A DNA stretch of 64,000 nucleotides from Planktothrix rubescens CCAP 1459/22 (GTDB taxonomy: Bacteria > Cyanobacteriota > Cyanobacteriia > Cyanobacteriales > Microcoleaceae): assembly GCA_904830895.1 (NCBI GenBank), contig LR882958.1:2846001-2910000 (forward strand). Direction: 5' to 3'. Shown here piece after piece: positions 54,689-63,096 of the stretch. The stretch's first letter is position 1, and every line of letters begins with the position of its first letter. The notes under the pieces were generated by a model, which searched no databases, was not told the DNA's origin, and saw only the letters and a list, made by a program, of their open reading frames with translations. Both the position numbers and the translations under genes were made by a program.

Positions 54689-56620
54689 CTAACTTTTTAA
54701 TAACCGTAAACCACTTAATGTTACTAATAACATTGATCCTTCATGTCCGATTATCGCCGTGGGCATATTAATCAAACCGAAAAAATTAGATATTAATAAT
54801 AATACCATAAACGAAAGGGAAAAAGCAATATTTTGTTTGATAACTCGATTAGCCCGATGACCTAATTTAATCGCTTTGAATATTTTTCCTAATTGCTCGG
54901 TCATTAACACAACATCTGCGGTTTCTAAGGCTACATCATTTCCCGCCCCACCCATGGCTATTCCCACATCAGCTAATCCTAAAGCTGGAGCATCATTAAT
55001 CCCATCTCCCACCATTGCTACCCCTTGATACCGATTTTTCAATTGTCGAATAATGGTTAATTTATCCTCCGGTAATAAATTAGCATAAACCAGATCAATA
55101 TTTAACTGTTTTGCCACACTATCGGCTGTTCTTTGATGATCTCCTGTTAACATTACCACTTGTTCAATGCCAAATTTTTTCAGATTTTTAATTAAGGTTT
55201 TCGCTTCTAAACGCACCGTATCCGTCACAGCAATTAATCCTAATGTTTGATGATTTTGTGTCACCCAAACCACGGTTTTACCATCGGTTTCTAAATGGTC
55301 ACTAATTTCTACCAATTCAGGACTAACATAAATATTATGTTGATGAATCCACTCTAGTTTCCCTACAAAAATCTGGTTATGATTCACTTCTCCAATAATC
55401 CCTTCCCCGATTTGAGTGGCGACATTAACTGCGGCAATTCTGGGAATATTTTTTTCCAGGGCAAATTGAGAAATTGCCTGTCCGATAGGATGTTCAGAAA
55501 GTGACTCTACCGCTAGGGCAACTCCTAATAATTCTGTATCTAATATACCCGCCACCGGAATGATATCAACAATATTTAATTTTCCCGTGGTTAAGGTTCC
55601 AGTTTTATCAAATGCGATCGCATTAATTCGGCCAATTTTTTCTAATTGCGCCCCATTTTTAAATAGGATTCCATATCTTGCCCCATTTGCTATTCCTGAT
55701 AATAAGGTAGGCATAATTGATGCTAATAAAGCAGAGGGAGAGGCAACCACCAAAAAAACTAAAGCCCGATAAATGGCTGTTTCCCAATTCCAACCCAGGA
55801 ATACGGGCGGTAAAATGGCTAATCCTATACCTGTTACAATAATAAATTTAGTATAATTACGTTCAAATTTTTCCATAAATTGTTGAGAGGGAGATGCCTC
55901 GGTTTTAGCTTGTTTAACTAACTGAATCACCCGATGAATTAAACTACTTTCAGGAGATTGATGAACCTTTAATTGTAGTACCCCATTTTCGTTTAATGTT
56001 CCGGCAAATACTTGATCACCAATGGTTTTATCGACCGAAATTGATTCTCCCGTAATTGCAGCTTGATTAATGGAACTATTTCCAGATATAATCACCCCAT
56101 CCGTCGGAATTATTTCCCCAGGCTTGACTAAAATAATATCCCCAATTTTTAATTGATTAATTGGGATTTGTTGCTCCTGTTGATCGGTAATTACCCAAGC
56201 TGTATCCGAGGTTAACTGCATTAAATTTGTGATATTGCTTTCTGTCTGTTCCATCGCTATACTTTCTAAAGCACTACTCAAAGCAAAAATTAAAATTAGG
56301 ATTCCACCATCTATGATTAAAAAATAATTTTGCTTCCAAATTCCTAAAGTCGCAGTCCCCAATGCTGCTACAATCATTAATAAATCAACATCAAATTGTT
56401 TGTCGTCTACAAGCGTCGTTAACCCATCTTTAGCAATGCCATAACCCCCGATAACATAAGCAATCGGTAGGGCTAAAAATGCTAACCCTAGCCAACCTAT
56501 TTGTAAGCACACCCAACCTATAAATACTAAAACAGCACAAACTATCGCCGCCATCATTTCAGAATAGTGCTGCAAAAATGCCCGCACAGAAATTAGAGAA
56601 TTAGAATGTTGAGTCATCAT
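54689..56620 (-). CDS. Heavy-metal P1B-type ATPase with SPS in place of SPC
   Basis: The 643-residue ATPase has the actuator ITGES, phosphorylation DKTGTLTTG, HP motif SLSEHPIGQAI and hinge MVGDGINDAPAL. It lacks an N-terminal metal-binding (HMA) domain. The metal-site motif of the sixth membrane segment reads SPS (VVASPSALLASIMP) rather than SPC/CPC, and the last segment has HEGSMLLVTLSGLRLL, as in P1B-4 (Co/Zn-type) pumps. It should export divalent metals. It is divergent from znuA, so zinc or cobalt balance is the likely context. ATG 56620 or 56617 is preferred over the upstream TTG. Confidence 0.87.
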   Translation of the reverse strand: MMTQHSNSLISVRAFLQHYSEMMAAIVCAVLVFIGWVCLQIGWLGLAFLALPIAYVIGGYGIAKDGLTTLVDDKQFDVDLLMIVAALGTATLGIWKQNYFLIIDGGILILIFALSSALESIAMEQTESNITNLMQLTSDTAWVITDQQEQQIPINQLKIGDIILVKPGEIIPTDGVIISGNSSINQAAITGESISVDKTIGDQVFAGTLNENGVLQLKVHQSPESSLIHRVIQLVKQAKTEASPSQQFMEKFERNYTKFIIVTGIGLAILPPVFLGWNWETAIYRALVFLVVASPSALLASIMPTLLSGIANGARYGILFKNGAQLEKIGRINAIAFDKTGTLTTGKLNIVDIIPVAGILDTELLGVALAVESLSEHPIGQAISQFALEKNIPRIAAVNVATQIGEGIIGEVNHNQIFVGKLEWIHQHNIYVSPELVEISDHLETDGKTVVWVTQNHQTLGLIAVTDTVRLEAKTLIKNLKKFGIEQVVMLTGDHQRTADSVAKQLNIDLVYANLLPEDKLTIIRQLKNRYQGVAMVGDGINDAPALGLADVGIAMGGAGNDVALETADVVLMTEQLGKIFKAIKLGHRANRVIKQNIAFSLSFMVLLLISNFFGLINMPTAIIGHEGSMLLVTLSGLRLLKS

Positions 56621-56773
56621 CAGAAAATACAAAATACTTTGTTTAGCATAAACCGCGACTAAGAATTTTGTACTGTAGATTTTGGATCAGAGGTGTTCCC
56701 TGCTATATCTCTTAACCTGATCGATTTTGGAAAAGACACCGCCACTAAAATCTACCCTCCTAGTCAAAAGTTT

Positions 56774-56788
56774 TGAAAACGATTATCA
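56774..56788. promoter_or_regulatory. Zur/Fur-like operator
   Basis: TGAAAACGATTATCA is a 15-bp imperfect palindrome of the Fur-superfamily type (TGA...TCA), close to cyanobacterial Zur boxes. It lies 80 bp upstream of znuA, in the intergenic region it shares with the divergent metal ATPase. Repression under zinc sufficiency is the expected effect (inference). Confidence 0.6.
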
Positions 56789-56867
56789 TTATAGTTAAGC
56801 CCTCAAGATCCCTATGCTGGGACTGTGTTGGGCCAATGAGGTGCAAAACTACATTGAGGACATCAAG

Positions 56868-57818
56868 ATGAGATTGTCGGTTGAAGCCCGAATAGTAATG
56901 CTGTTATGGGTTATGAGTATAATTAGTGGTTGTAACACCATTTCCACACCAAAAAATTCAGTTGAAAATAATTCTTCTGAAGCCAAACAAATAGTAAATG
57001 AAACTGTTAATAATGCTGTTGATATTACGGTTAGTATTATGCCCCAGAAATATTTTGTGGAAAAAATTGGGGGCAAGAATGTTAAAGTGAATGTTATGAT
57101 TCCTCCTGGTGTTGATTTACATAATTATGAACCCAAACCTCAACAGTTACAATCTTTGAATGATGCTAAAGCTTATATTACCACGGGGATTGCTTTTGAA
57201 ACAGCTTGGATAGATAGAATTAAAGCTGCTAATCAAAAAATGTTAATTATAGATTCAACTCAAGGGATTGAGAGAATTCCAATGGTAGAACATCACCACG
57301 AAGGAGCAGAAAATTATCCCTCAGAAGAAACTTTAGACCCTCATATTTGGTTATCTCCTAAATTAGTTAAAATTCAAGCTCAAAATATTTATGATGGCTT
57401 AGTCAAAATTGACCCAAAACGCCAAGCTGAATATCAAGCCAACCTAAATAATTTTATCACAGAACTTGACCAACTGGATCAACAAATTAGTCAGAAATTA
57501 ACCCCGCTCAAAAACCGTAAATTTATCGTTTTTCATCCCGCTTGGGGCTATTTTGCCAAGGATTATAACTTAGAACAGGAATCAATTGAAGTCGGGGGAC
57601 AGGAACCTAGTGCAGCCGAGTTAGCTAAGTTAATTTCTGAAGCTAAACAAGAGAATATTAAGGTAATTTTTGCTCAACCAGAATTTAATCCCAGTTCTGC
57701 GGAAACCATAGCTAAAGAAATCGGGGGAAAAGTTATTTTTGTTAGTGATTTAGATGAAAATTGGTCTGATAATTTACTTCAAGTTTCTGAACTGTTATCA
57801 CAAACTTTAAAACCATAA
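56868..57818 (+). CDS. znuA: Zinc/manganese ABC transporter substrate-binding lipoprotein (ZnuA-like)
   Basis: The 316-residue protein has a lipoprotein signal (SIISGC, Cys22). It belongs to the cluster A-I metal-binding family: VSIMPQKYFVEKIGGKNVKV, in parts, metal ligand His in GVDLHNYEPKPQQL, DPHIWLSPK, VFHPAWGYFAKDY and the C-terminal VIFAQPEFNPSS. A short His/Glu loop (EHHHEGAE) is typical of zinc-type members. ATG 56868 with GAGGA just upstream fits the lipoprotein start better than the longer frame from 56814. A Zur-like box precedes it. Confidence 0.9.
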   Translation: MRLSVEARIVMLLWVMSIISGCNTISTPKNSVENNSSEAKQIVNETVNNAVDITVSIMPQKYFVEKIGGKNVKVNVMIPPGVDLHNYEPKPQQLQSLNDAKAYITTGIAFETAWIDRIKAANQKMLIIDSTQGIERIPMVEHHHEGAENYPSEETLDPHIWLSPKLVKIQAQNIYDGLVKIDPKRQAEYQANLNNFITELDQLDQQISQKLTPLKNRKFIVFHPAWGYFAKDYNLEQESIEVGGQEPSAAELAKLISEAKQENIKVIFAQPEFNPSSAETIAKEIGGKVIFVSDLDENWSDNLLQVSELLSQTLKP

Positions 57819-57837
57819 ACTAATTTGATTTTTTACT

Positions 57838-58632
57838 ATGATTTTACTTCCTAACTTTACATTTACATCCGTGAAAAATCCTCAAGAATTATCTCCAAAA
57901 AATTATCCAAAAAATGAAGTCATCCGCTTAAAAGAAGTCTGGGCGGGTTATGATTCCCAGGAACCTATTTTAGAAGATATTAATTTGACGGTTAATGAAT
58001 TAGATTTTATCGGATTAATTGGCCCTAATGGGGGAGGAAAAACCACATTAATTAAAGTGCTTTTAGGACTGCTAAAACCCTTAAAAGGAGATGTAAAAAT
58101 TATGGGTAATTCTGTGACTAAAGGACGGCGTTATTTGGGTTATGTCCCGCAAATTTTAGAATTTGATCGCAATTTTCCCGTCCGGGTAGATGAAGTGGTA
58201 AGAATGGGACGGTTAGGAAATCGTCATTTATTTCAACCCTATACAAAAAAAGATGAAGAAATTGTGATTCAATCTTTAGAAAAAGTCGAAATGTTAGAAT
58301 TAAAAAATCGCGCCATTGGTGAACTTTCAGGGGGACAACGACAACGAGTTTTTATTGCTAGAGCTTTAGCCAGTGAACCCCAAATTTTACTCTTAGATGA
58401 ACCTACGGCTAGTGTTGACCCCAAAATGTGCGCGAATATCTATGAGTTATTGTTAAAATTAAATGAATATATGACAATTGTAATGATTACCCATGATATT
58501 AATACCATGTCTTCCTATGTCAAAACCATTGGCTGTTTGAATCGACGCTTACACTATCATGGAGAACAACAAATTACCCAAAAAATGTTAGAACAAACCT
58601 ACAACAAGTCATTGGAGCAGACAGGGTTGTGA
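57838..58632 (+). CDS. znuC: Metal ABC transporter ATP-binding protein (ZnuC-like)
   Basis: The 264-residue ABC ATPase has Walker A GPNGGGKTT, signature LSGGQRQRVFIARAL, Walker B ILLLDEPTAS and switch His in VMITHDI. It lies 19 bp after znuA and should energise the same importer. The N terminus carries about 28 extra residues before the ABC domain. The membrane permease (znuB) expected next is absent downstream. Confidence 0.9.
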   Translation: MILLPNFTFTSVKNPQELSPKNYPKNEVIRLKEVWAGYDSQEPILEDINLTVNELDFIGLIGPNGGGKTTLIKVLLGLLKPLKGDVKIMGNSVTKGRRYLGYVPQILEFDRNFPVRVDEVVRMGRLGNRHLFQPYTKKDEEIVIQSLEKVEMLELKNRAIGELSGGQRQRVFIARALASEPQILLLDEPTASVDPKMCANIYELLLKLNEYMTIVMITHDINTMSSYVKTIGCLNRRLHYHGEQQITQKMLEQTYNKSLEQTGL

Positions 58633-58842
58633 TATTTTGGTTGAAAGCGAAAGTTATTTTCTGCCACTCAATAGGAACGTTAGAGGGAAATTGAGGTGCG
58701 ATGGTTGTTTTAAGGGGAGTTGGTGGTGCGATCGCTTATTATAAGGTATTTTTGGTTAGTATTATTATTGGGGGGTCTTTATGGCTCACCTACTCAATGC
58801 TAAATCAGATAGAATAGGGTGATATCTCTATTGCCTGGAATC
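58633..58842. other. Noncoding segment with HIP1-bearing repeats; no znuB
   Basis: It contains GAGGGAAATTGAGGTGCGAT and GGTGGTGCGATCGCTTATTA, the latter being the uninserted form of the site carrying the MITE at 59547. A 38-codon frame from 58701 looks like chance. No permease gene is present. Confidence 0.6.
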
Positions 58843-59073
58843 ATGACTGAACTACTCAAGCAAGTCATTGCAGAAATCCAAGAACTTCCTGCCGACCAGC
58901 AAGATGCGATCGCATTGCGTCTTATGGCTGAACTGAAAGATGAACAGAAATGGACAAAGCAGTTTGAATCAACCACAGACGAGCAGTGGGATCGATTGGC
59001 TGACATGGTTCGGCAGGAAATCTCAGACGGTGACACCGTTTCATTGGATGAAGTCTTTCCGGTCAAGTCATGA
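58843..59073 (+). CDS. Antitoxin of a type II toxin-antitoxin pair (putative)
   Basis: The 76-residue acidic, helical protein begins MTELLKQVIAEIQELPADQQ and contains TTDEQWDRLADMVRQEI. This pattern belongs to small cyanobacterial proteins encoded directly ahead of RelE/ParE-like toxins. Its stop overlaps the start of the next gene (ATGA at 59070-59073), so translation is coupled. DNA binding and autoregulation are expected but not visible from motifs. Confidence 0.7.
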   Translation: MTELLKQVIAEIQELPADQQDAIALRLMAELKDEQKWTKQFESTTDEQWDRLADMVRQEISDGDTVSLDEVFPVKS

Positions 59074-59342
59074 AATCGAGTGCCACAAAAGCGTTTCGTA
59101 AATGCCTCGATCGACTTCCCGCATCAGTGCAAGAGCAGGCTGATAAAGCTTATGAACTTTGGTGCGAAGATCCGTACCACAACAGTTTGCAGTTCAAGCG
59201 GGTAAGTCAACGCCAACCGATTTATTCTGCTCGTGTCAGCATCGACTATCGAGTTCTAGGGTTGCTGGAGGTAGACGACCACATTTATTGGTTCTGGATT
59301 GGGGCGCACGATGAGTACGATGAGTTGCTGAAAAGACTGTAG
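59070..59342 (+). CDS. RelE/ParE-superfamily toxin (putative)
   Basis: The 90-residue basic protein reads TKAFRKCLDRLPASVQEQAD, FKRVSQRQPIYSARVSIDYR and HIYWFWIGAHDEYDELLKRL. The order of two helices, a beta-sheet and a final (F)W.G.HDEYD.L strand is the RelE/ParE fold of the HigB-like/cytotoxic translational repressor group. It overlaps the antitoxin by 4 bp. Whether it is an mRNA interferase or a gyrase inhibitor cannot be told. Confidence 0.78.
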   Translation: MKSSATKAFRKCLDRLPASVQEQADKAYELWCEDPYHNSLQFKRVSQRQPIYSARVSIDYRVLGLLEVDDHIYWFWIGAHDEYDELLKRL

Positions 59343-59546
59343 TTTCTAGTCACTCCGTTGGTGCACGGTCTAACAACGCTCATGCACCCGACCGTTGAGA
59401 GGTGATCGGTGAGGTTCGAGAAGTGATCTGCGGCGGGTGATGGGCACCGTTAGGGGGAAATTGAGGTGCGATCGCTTGTTTGAGAATGTAGGGGGGATGG
59501 TAGTGCGATCGCTTTTGTGGGGAAATTTAGGTCCGATCGCTTATTA
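59343..59546. repeat. HIP1-containing dispersed repeats
   Basis: The segment holds GGTGCGATCGCTTGTTT, GTAGTGCGATCGCTTTTG and GGTCCGATCGCTTATTA in series, with GGGGAAATTGAGG-type spacers. Related units occur at 58690-58740 and 61790-61835. No gene is present. Confidence 0.7.
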
Positions 59547-59647
59547 AGTAGGTGGTCATAATTAAAGTTAAAACAATAAAGGCTGTAAGTCTTTCAGGAT
59601 AAGGGTTTTACTTTTTGTTTTGTTGACGTTATTTATGCCCACCTACT
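59547..59647. mobile_element. 101-bp MITE with TA target duplication
   Basis: The ends AGTAGGTGG(T)CATAA and TTATG(C)CCACCTACT are inverted repeats, with weaker complementarity extending inwards. TA flanks both ends (59545-59546 and 59648-59649). The empty site CTTATTATAAGG with identical flanks is present at 58735-58746, so the insertion event can be read directly. TA targeting indicates mobilisation by an IS630/Tc1-mariner-type transposase (inference). Confidence 0.85.
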
Positions 59648-59650
59648 TAT

Positions 59651-59761
59651 AAGGTATTTTTGGATGCTTGTCTTGCTAAACATCAACCAAAAATAAATTA
59701 CATTACTATAATTTTAGACAAGAATTTTATTAGAGCTAATTTTCAAATATTAATGGATTAA
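59651..59761 (+). pseudogene. Short gene remnant of unknown origin
   Basis: A 36-residue frame without a start (KHQPKINYITIILDKNFIRA core) ends at TAA 59759-59761, just before the kinase gene and directly after the MITE. It looks protein-like but has no recognisable family. Confidence 0.25.
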
Positions 59762-59768
59762 TTTTACT

Positions 59769-61757
59769 ATGAACTACTGTTTAAATCCTTTTTGTAGAAA
59801 TCCCCAGAATCCTGATGGAACAATTGTTTGTTTATCTTGTCAGAAAACTATTTTACTGGATAATCGTTATCTTCCAATTTCTTTTTTAGGTAGTGGAGGA
59901 CAAGGGAGAAATTATTTAGCAATAGATGAAAAAACTCCTACTAAAAAACGTTGTGTAATTAAACAATTTTGTCCTCATCCTAATATAGCAAATGATCCTA
60001 ATAATTTACAAAAAGCGACTGAATTATTTAACCGTGAAGCAACGGTTTTAGATCAATTAGGGGATGAATCTCCACAAATTCCTCGTTTACTAGCACATTT
60101 ACAACAGGAAGGTTTTTTATATTTAGTTCAAGAATTTATTGATGGTGAAAATTTGTTACAAGAATTAAATCAAAAAGGTAGTTTTTCTGAATGGGAAATT
60201 AATGAATTTTTACATGATATTTTACCTGTCTTAAAATTTATTCATAAAAAAGGGGTAATTCACCGAGATATTAAGCCAGAAAATATAATGAGGAGAAAAG
60301 ATGGTTTATTAGTATTAATTGATTTTGGTTTATCAAAAGATTTAAGTCAAACTGTCATGGCTGTGGGTACAATTGGCGGTACAATGGGTTATGCACCACA
60401 AGAACAATTACTCTATGGTGAGGCTTATTTTGCCAGTGATTTATATGCTTTAGGTGCTACTTGTATTCATTTATTAACAGGAATACCTCCTCATCAATTA
60501 TATAATCCAATGAAAAAATGTTGGTTATGGCAAGATATTTTAAGTCAAAAAGGGATACAAGTTAGTAATAATCTAAGTCAAATTTTAGATAAGATGTTAA
60601 AGATTGATGTTAGTAAGAGATATCAGTCTGTTGATGAGGTTTTAGAGATTTTACAACCTGTTAAAACTGTGGTTGTGGGTGTTGTAAATAAACCTAAGCC
60701 AAATATTGTTAACAAGTTATTGAATATTTTTGGTGTTTATCCTTATTTAAAATCTAGTCAAACTCTTGATATTAATTTAGACAAAAAAAACAGTAATTCA
60801 TATCAAAAAACACCTTATAAGATTGAATTTCATCCTGACGGTCAAAGTTTAGCAATTTCTTATCATACGGGAATTGATCTATGGAATTGGAGAACAGGTA
60901 ATTTAATTACTACTTATAAAGGAGGACATTATTTTGCTCTACATCCTAATGGAAAAATGATTGCTACAATAGATGGATCGTTTGGCCACAAAATTAATAT
61001 TTTGGAAACAGATACAGGTAATCAAATAAAAACTTTAACATTAGGTCATTATGGTTATTTAGATGATTCTCTTGTAATTAGTCCTGATGGCAAATTAATT
61101 GTTACTGTTATTTCAGGTACATTTGTTCGGGATCAAGATAATTTATCATACGATGGTAAACACATTGTAATATGGAATATTCAATCAGAAGAAAAAGTAT
61201 ATTATTTAGGATGTCATTATTTTCTTGAAAATTCATGTTTATCATTTAGCCCTAATAGTCAAATTTTGGCTAGTTCAGGTGGTGATGGACTTATTAATTT
61301 ATGGGATATGAAAACAGGAAATTTAATTATAACAATAAAAGATTCTACATGGAATTTAGGCTTATTGAAAGATGCTTATTTTGGGATGAAAAACTCTTAT
61401 AAGGTTGGAATTGCTATAAATAAAAGTATCTCATTTAACCCACAAGAAAGTATTTTAGCAAGTGGAGGATGGGATAATTTAATTAAACTTTGGAATCCTA
61501 AAAATGGTCAATTAATAAAAACCTTATCAGGACATCAAGACGCGATTAATTCTATTGCTTTTAGTCCCGATGGTCAATTATTAGCTAGTGGAAGTAATGA
61601 CAATACCGTTAAAATTTGGGATGTACAAACAGGAGAAATATTATATAGTTTAAATGAACATACAGGTTATGTTAATTGTGTGGCTTTTAGTCCTGATGGT
61701 CAAGTTTTAGCAAGTGCAAGTAATGATCAAACTATTAAAATCTGGCAGTTAAATTAG
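59769..61757 (+). CDS. Serine/threonine protein kinase with zinc-ribbon N terminus and C-terminal WD40 repeats
   Basis: The 662-residue protein has a four-cysteine motif (Cys4, Cys9, Cys21, Cys24), then a Hanks-type kinase domain: G-loop LGSGGQGRNYLA, Lys in CVIKQF, catalytic GVIHRDIKPENIM and metal-binding LIDFGLSKD. After a short linker (about 300-340) come WD40 repeats to the end, the last two canonical (SIAFSPDGQLLASGSNDNTV, CVAFSPDGQVLASASNDQTI). The kinase residues are all present, so it should be active. WD40 blades probably recruit substrates. No membrane segment is seen. It is strikingly AT-rich compared with pdhB downstream. Confidence 0.92.
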   Translation: MNYCLNPFCRNPQNPDGTIVCLSCQKTILLDNRYLPISFLGSGGQGRNYLAIDEKTPTKKRCVIKQFCPHPNIANDPNNLQKATELFNREATVLDQLGDESPQIPRLLAHLQQEGFLYLVQEFIDGENLLQELNQKGSFSEWEINEFLHDILPVLKFIHKKGVIHRDIKPENIMRRKDGLLVLIDFGLSKDLSQTVMAVGTIGGTMGYAPQEQLLYGEAYFASDLYALGATCIHLLTGIPPHQLYNPMKKCWLWQDILSQKGIQVSNNLSQILDKMLKIDVSKRYQSVDEVLEILQPVKTVVVGVVNKPKPNIVNKLLNIFGVYPYLKSSQTLDINLDKKNSNSYQKTPYKIEFHPDGQSLAISYHTGIDLWNWRTGNLITTYKGGHYFALHPNGKMIATIDGSFGHKINILETDTGNQIKTLTLGHYGYLDDSLVISPDGKLIVTVISGTFVRDQDNLSYDGKHIVIWNIQSEEKVYYLGCHYFLENSCLSFSPNSQILASSGGDGLINLWDMKTGNLIITIKDSTWNLGLLKDAYFGMKNSYKVGIAINKSISFNPQESILASGGWDNLIKLWNPKNGQLIKTLSGHQDAINSIAFSPDGQLLASGSNDNTVKIWDVQTGEILYSLNEHTGYVNCVAFSPDGQVLASASNDQTIKIWQLN

Positions 61758-61784
61758 AATATTTTAGCTTTTTGATGTGTAGAG

Positions 61785-61840
61785 GCGTTTAAGGTGCGAT
61801 CGCTTTTTTAAGGGGAGTTGGTGGTGCGATCGCCCATATT
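61785..61840. repeat. HIP1-containing repeat copy
   Basis: GGTGCGATCGCTTTTTTAAG and GGTGGTGCGATCGCCCATAT follow the kinase gene and match the units at 58690-58740. Confidence 0.65.
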
Positions 61841-61998
61841 GAGAATCAATAATCATGACTGGGATAGGTAGTTCCGAGGAAAGTTCCAAAATCCTAGTGG
61901 GACTCAGACCTAAAAAGCATAATTTGGAATAAGGGGGCTTTGAACTCAATCTTTTGCTAAGATTAGCTGTGATCCACGCTCGCTTATCAACAATTGCA

Positions 61999-62979
61999 AT
62001 GGCACCAACCCTACTTTTTAACGCCCTGAAACAAGCAACCGATGAAGAAATGGCTCGTGACCCCAGAGTGTTCGTGTTGGGGGAAGATGTGGGTCAATAT
62101 GGCGGTTCCTATAAAGTTACTAAGGATCTTTATGAAAAATACGGGGATTTGCGGGTTTTAGATACTCCGATTGCCGAAAATAGTTTTACAGGAATGGCTG
62201 TTGGTGCTGCAATGACTGGGTTGCGGCCGATTATTGAAGGCATGAATATGGGATTTTTGTTACTCGCCTTCAACCAAATTGCTAACAACGGCGGAATGCT
62301 GCGCTATACTTCCGGGGGAAATTTTAAAATGCCCCTGGTGATTCGTGGCCCTGGAGGTGTGGGCCGTCAACTGGGGGCGGAACACTCCCAACGCTTAGAA
62401 TCCTATTTCCAGTCTGTTCCCGGCTTAAAAATGGTCGCCTGTTCGACTCCCTATAATGCTAAGGGATTAATGAAAGCGGCGATTAGAGATGATAACCCGG
62501 TGCTATTTTTTGAGCACGTTCTGTTATACAACCTCAAGGAAGAAATCCCCGACGAGGAATATATTGTTCCTATTGATAAGGCGGAAATAGTCAGACGGGG
62601 GAAAGATGTAACAATTCTGACCTATTCTCGGATGCGCCATCATGTCATGCAAGCGGTTCCTACTCTGGTCAAACAGGGTTATGATCCAGAAGTGATTGAT
62701 TTAATTTCTCTTAAACCTCTCGATTTTGACACGATTGGGGAATCTATTCGCAAAACCCATCGGGTAGTTATCGTGGAAGAATGTATGAAAACCGGGGGAC
62801 TGGGGGCGGAAATTACGGCTTCAATTAATGATCGTCTATTTGATGAATTGGATGCACCTGTATTAAGATTGGCGTCTCAAGATATTCCTACACCTTATAA
62901 CGGTGCTTTAGAACGACTGACTATTGTGCAACCGGAACAAATTGTTGAGGGAGTTAAATCAATTATCAGTTATCAGTAA
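61999..62979 (+). CDS. pdhB: Pyruvate dehydrogenase E1 component, beta subunit
   Basis: The 326-residue transketolase-like subunit has [20 protein letters not shown], in parts, [21 protein letters not shown], in parts, [17 protein letters not shown], and the C-terminal [13 protein letters not shown]. It pairs with PdhA in E1 of the pyruvate dehydrogenase complex that makes acetyl-CoA. ATG 61999 gives the family start ([10 protein letters not shown]); the frame also runs further upstream from a TTG at 61954. pdhA is not adjacent, as in other cyanobacteria. Confidence 0.96.
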   Translation: MAPTLLFNALKQATDEEMARDPRVFVLGEDVGQYGGSYKVTKDLYEKYGDLRVLDTPIAENSFTGMAVGAAMTGLRPIIEGMNMGFLLLAFNQIANNGGMLRYTSGGNFKMPLVIRGPGGVGRQLGAEHSQRLESYFQSVPGLKMVACSTPYNAKGLMKAAIRDDNPVLFFEHVLLYNLKEEIPDEEYIVPIDKAEIVRRGKDVTILTYSRMRHHVMQAVPTLVKQGYDPEVIDLISLKPLDFDTIGESIRKTHRVVIVEECMKTGGLGAEITASINDRLFDELDAPVLRLASQDIPTPYNGALERLTIVQPEQIVEGVKSIISYQ

Positions 62980-63048
62980 TCAGTGATCAGTGCAAGAGTT
63001 AAAAGTTAAGAGTTACTCAACTGTTCACTGTTCAATGATTACTGTTAC

Positions 63049-63067
63049 GGGCGAGGAGACCTCGCCC
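63049..63067. repeat. Dispersed hairpin repeat (GGGCGAGG-AGA-CCTCGCCC)
   Basis: A perfect 8-bp stem with a 3-base loop lies between pdhB and secD, next to ATCAGT-type short repeats (62957-63040). It could also act as a terminator for pdhB, although no U-run follows. Confidence 0.65.
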
Positions 63068-63096
63068 CTACGATTGATTACTAATTATTGATAAAA

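Noticed and set aside
56814-56867. Upstream ATG start for znuA
   Set aside because: It would place 18 polar residues ahead of the lipoprotein signal peptide; ATG 56868 has a good ribosome binding site.
58701-58817. 38-codon frame with a hydrophobic segment between znuC and the antitoxin, considered as a znuB remnant
   Set aside because: It runs through HIP1 repeats and does not resemble ABC permease sequence.
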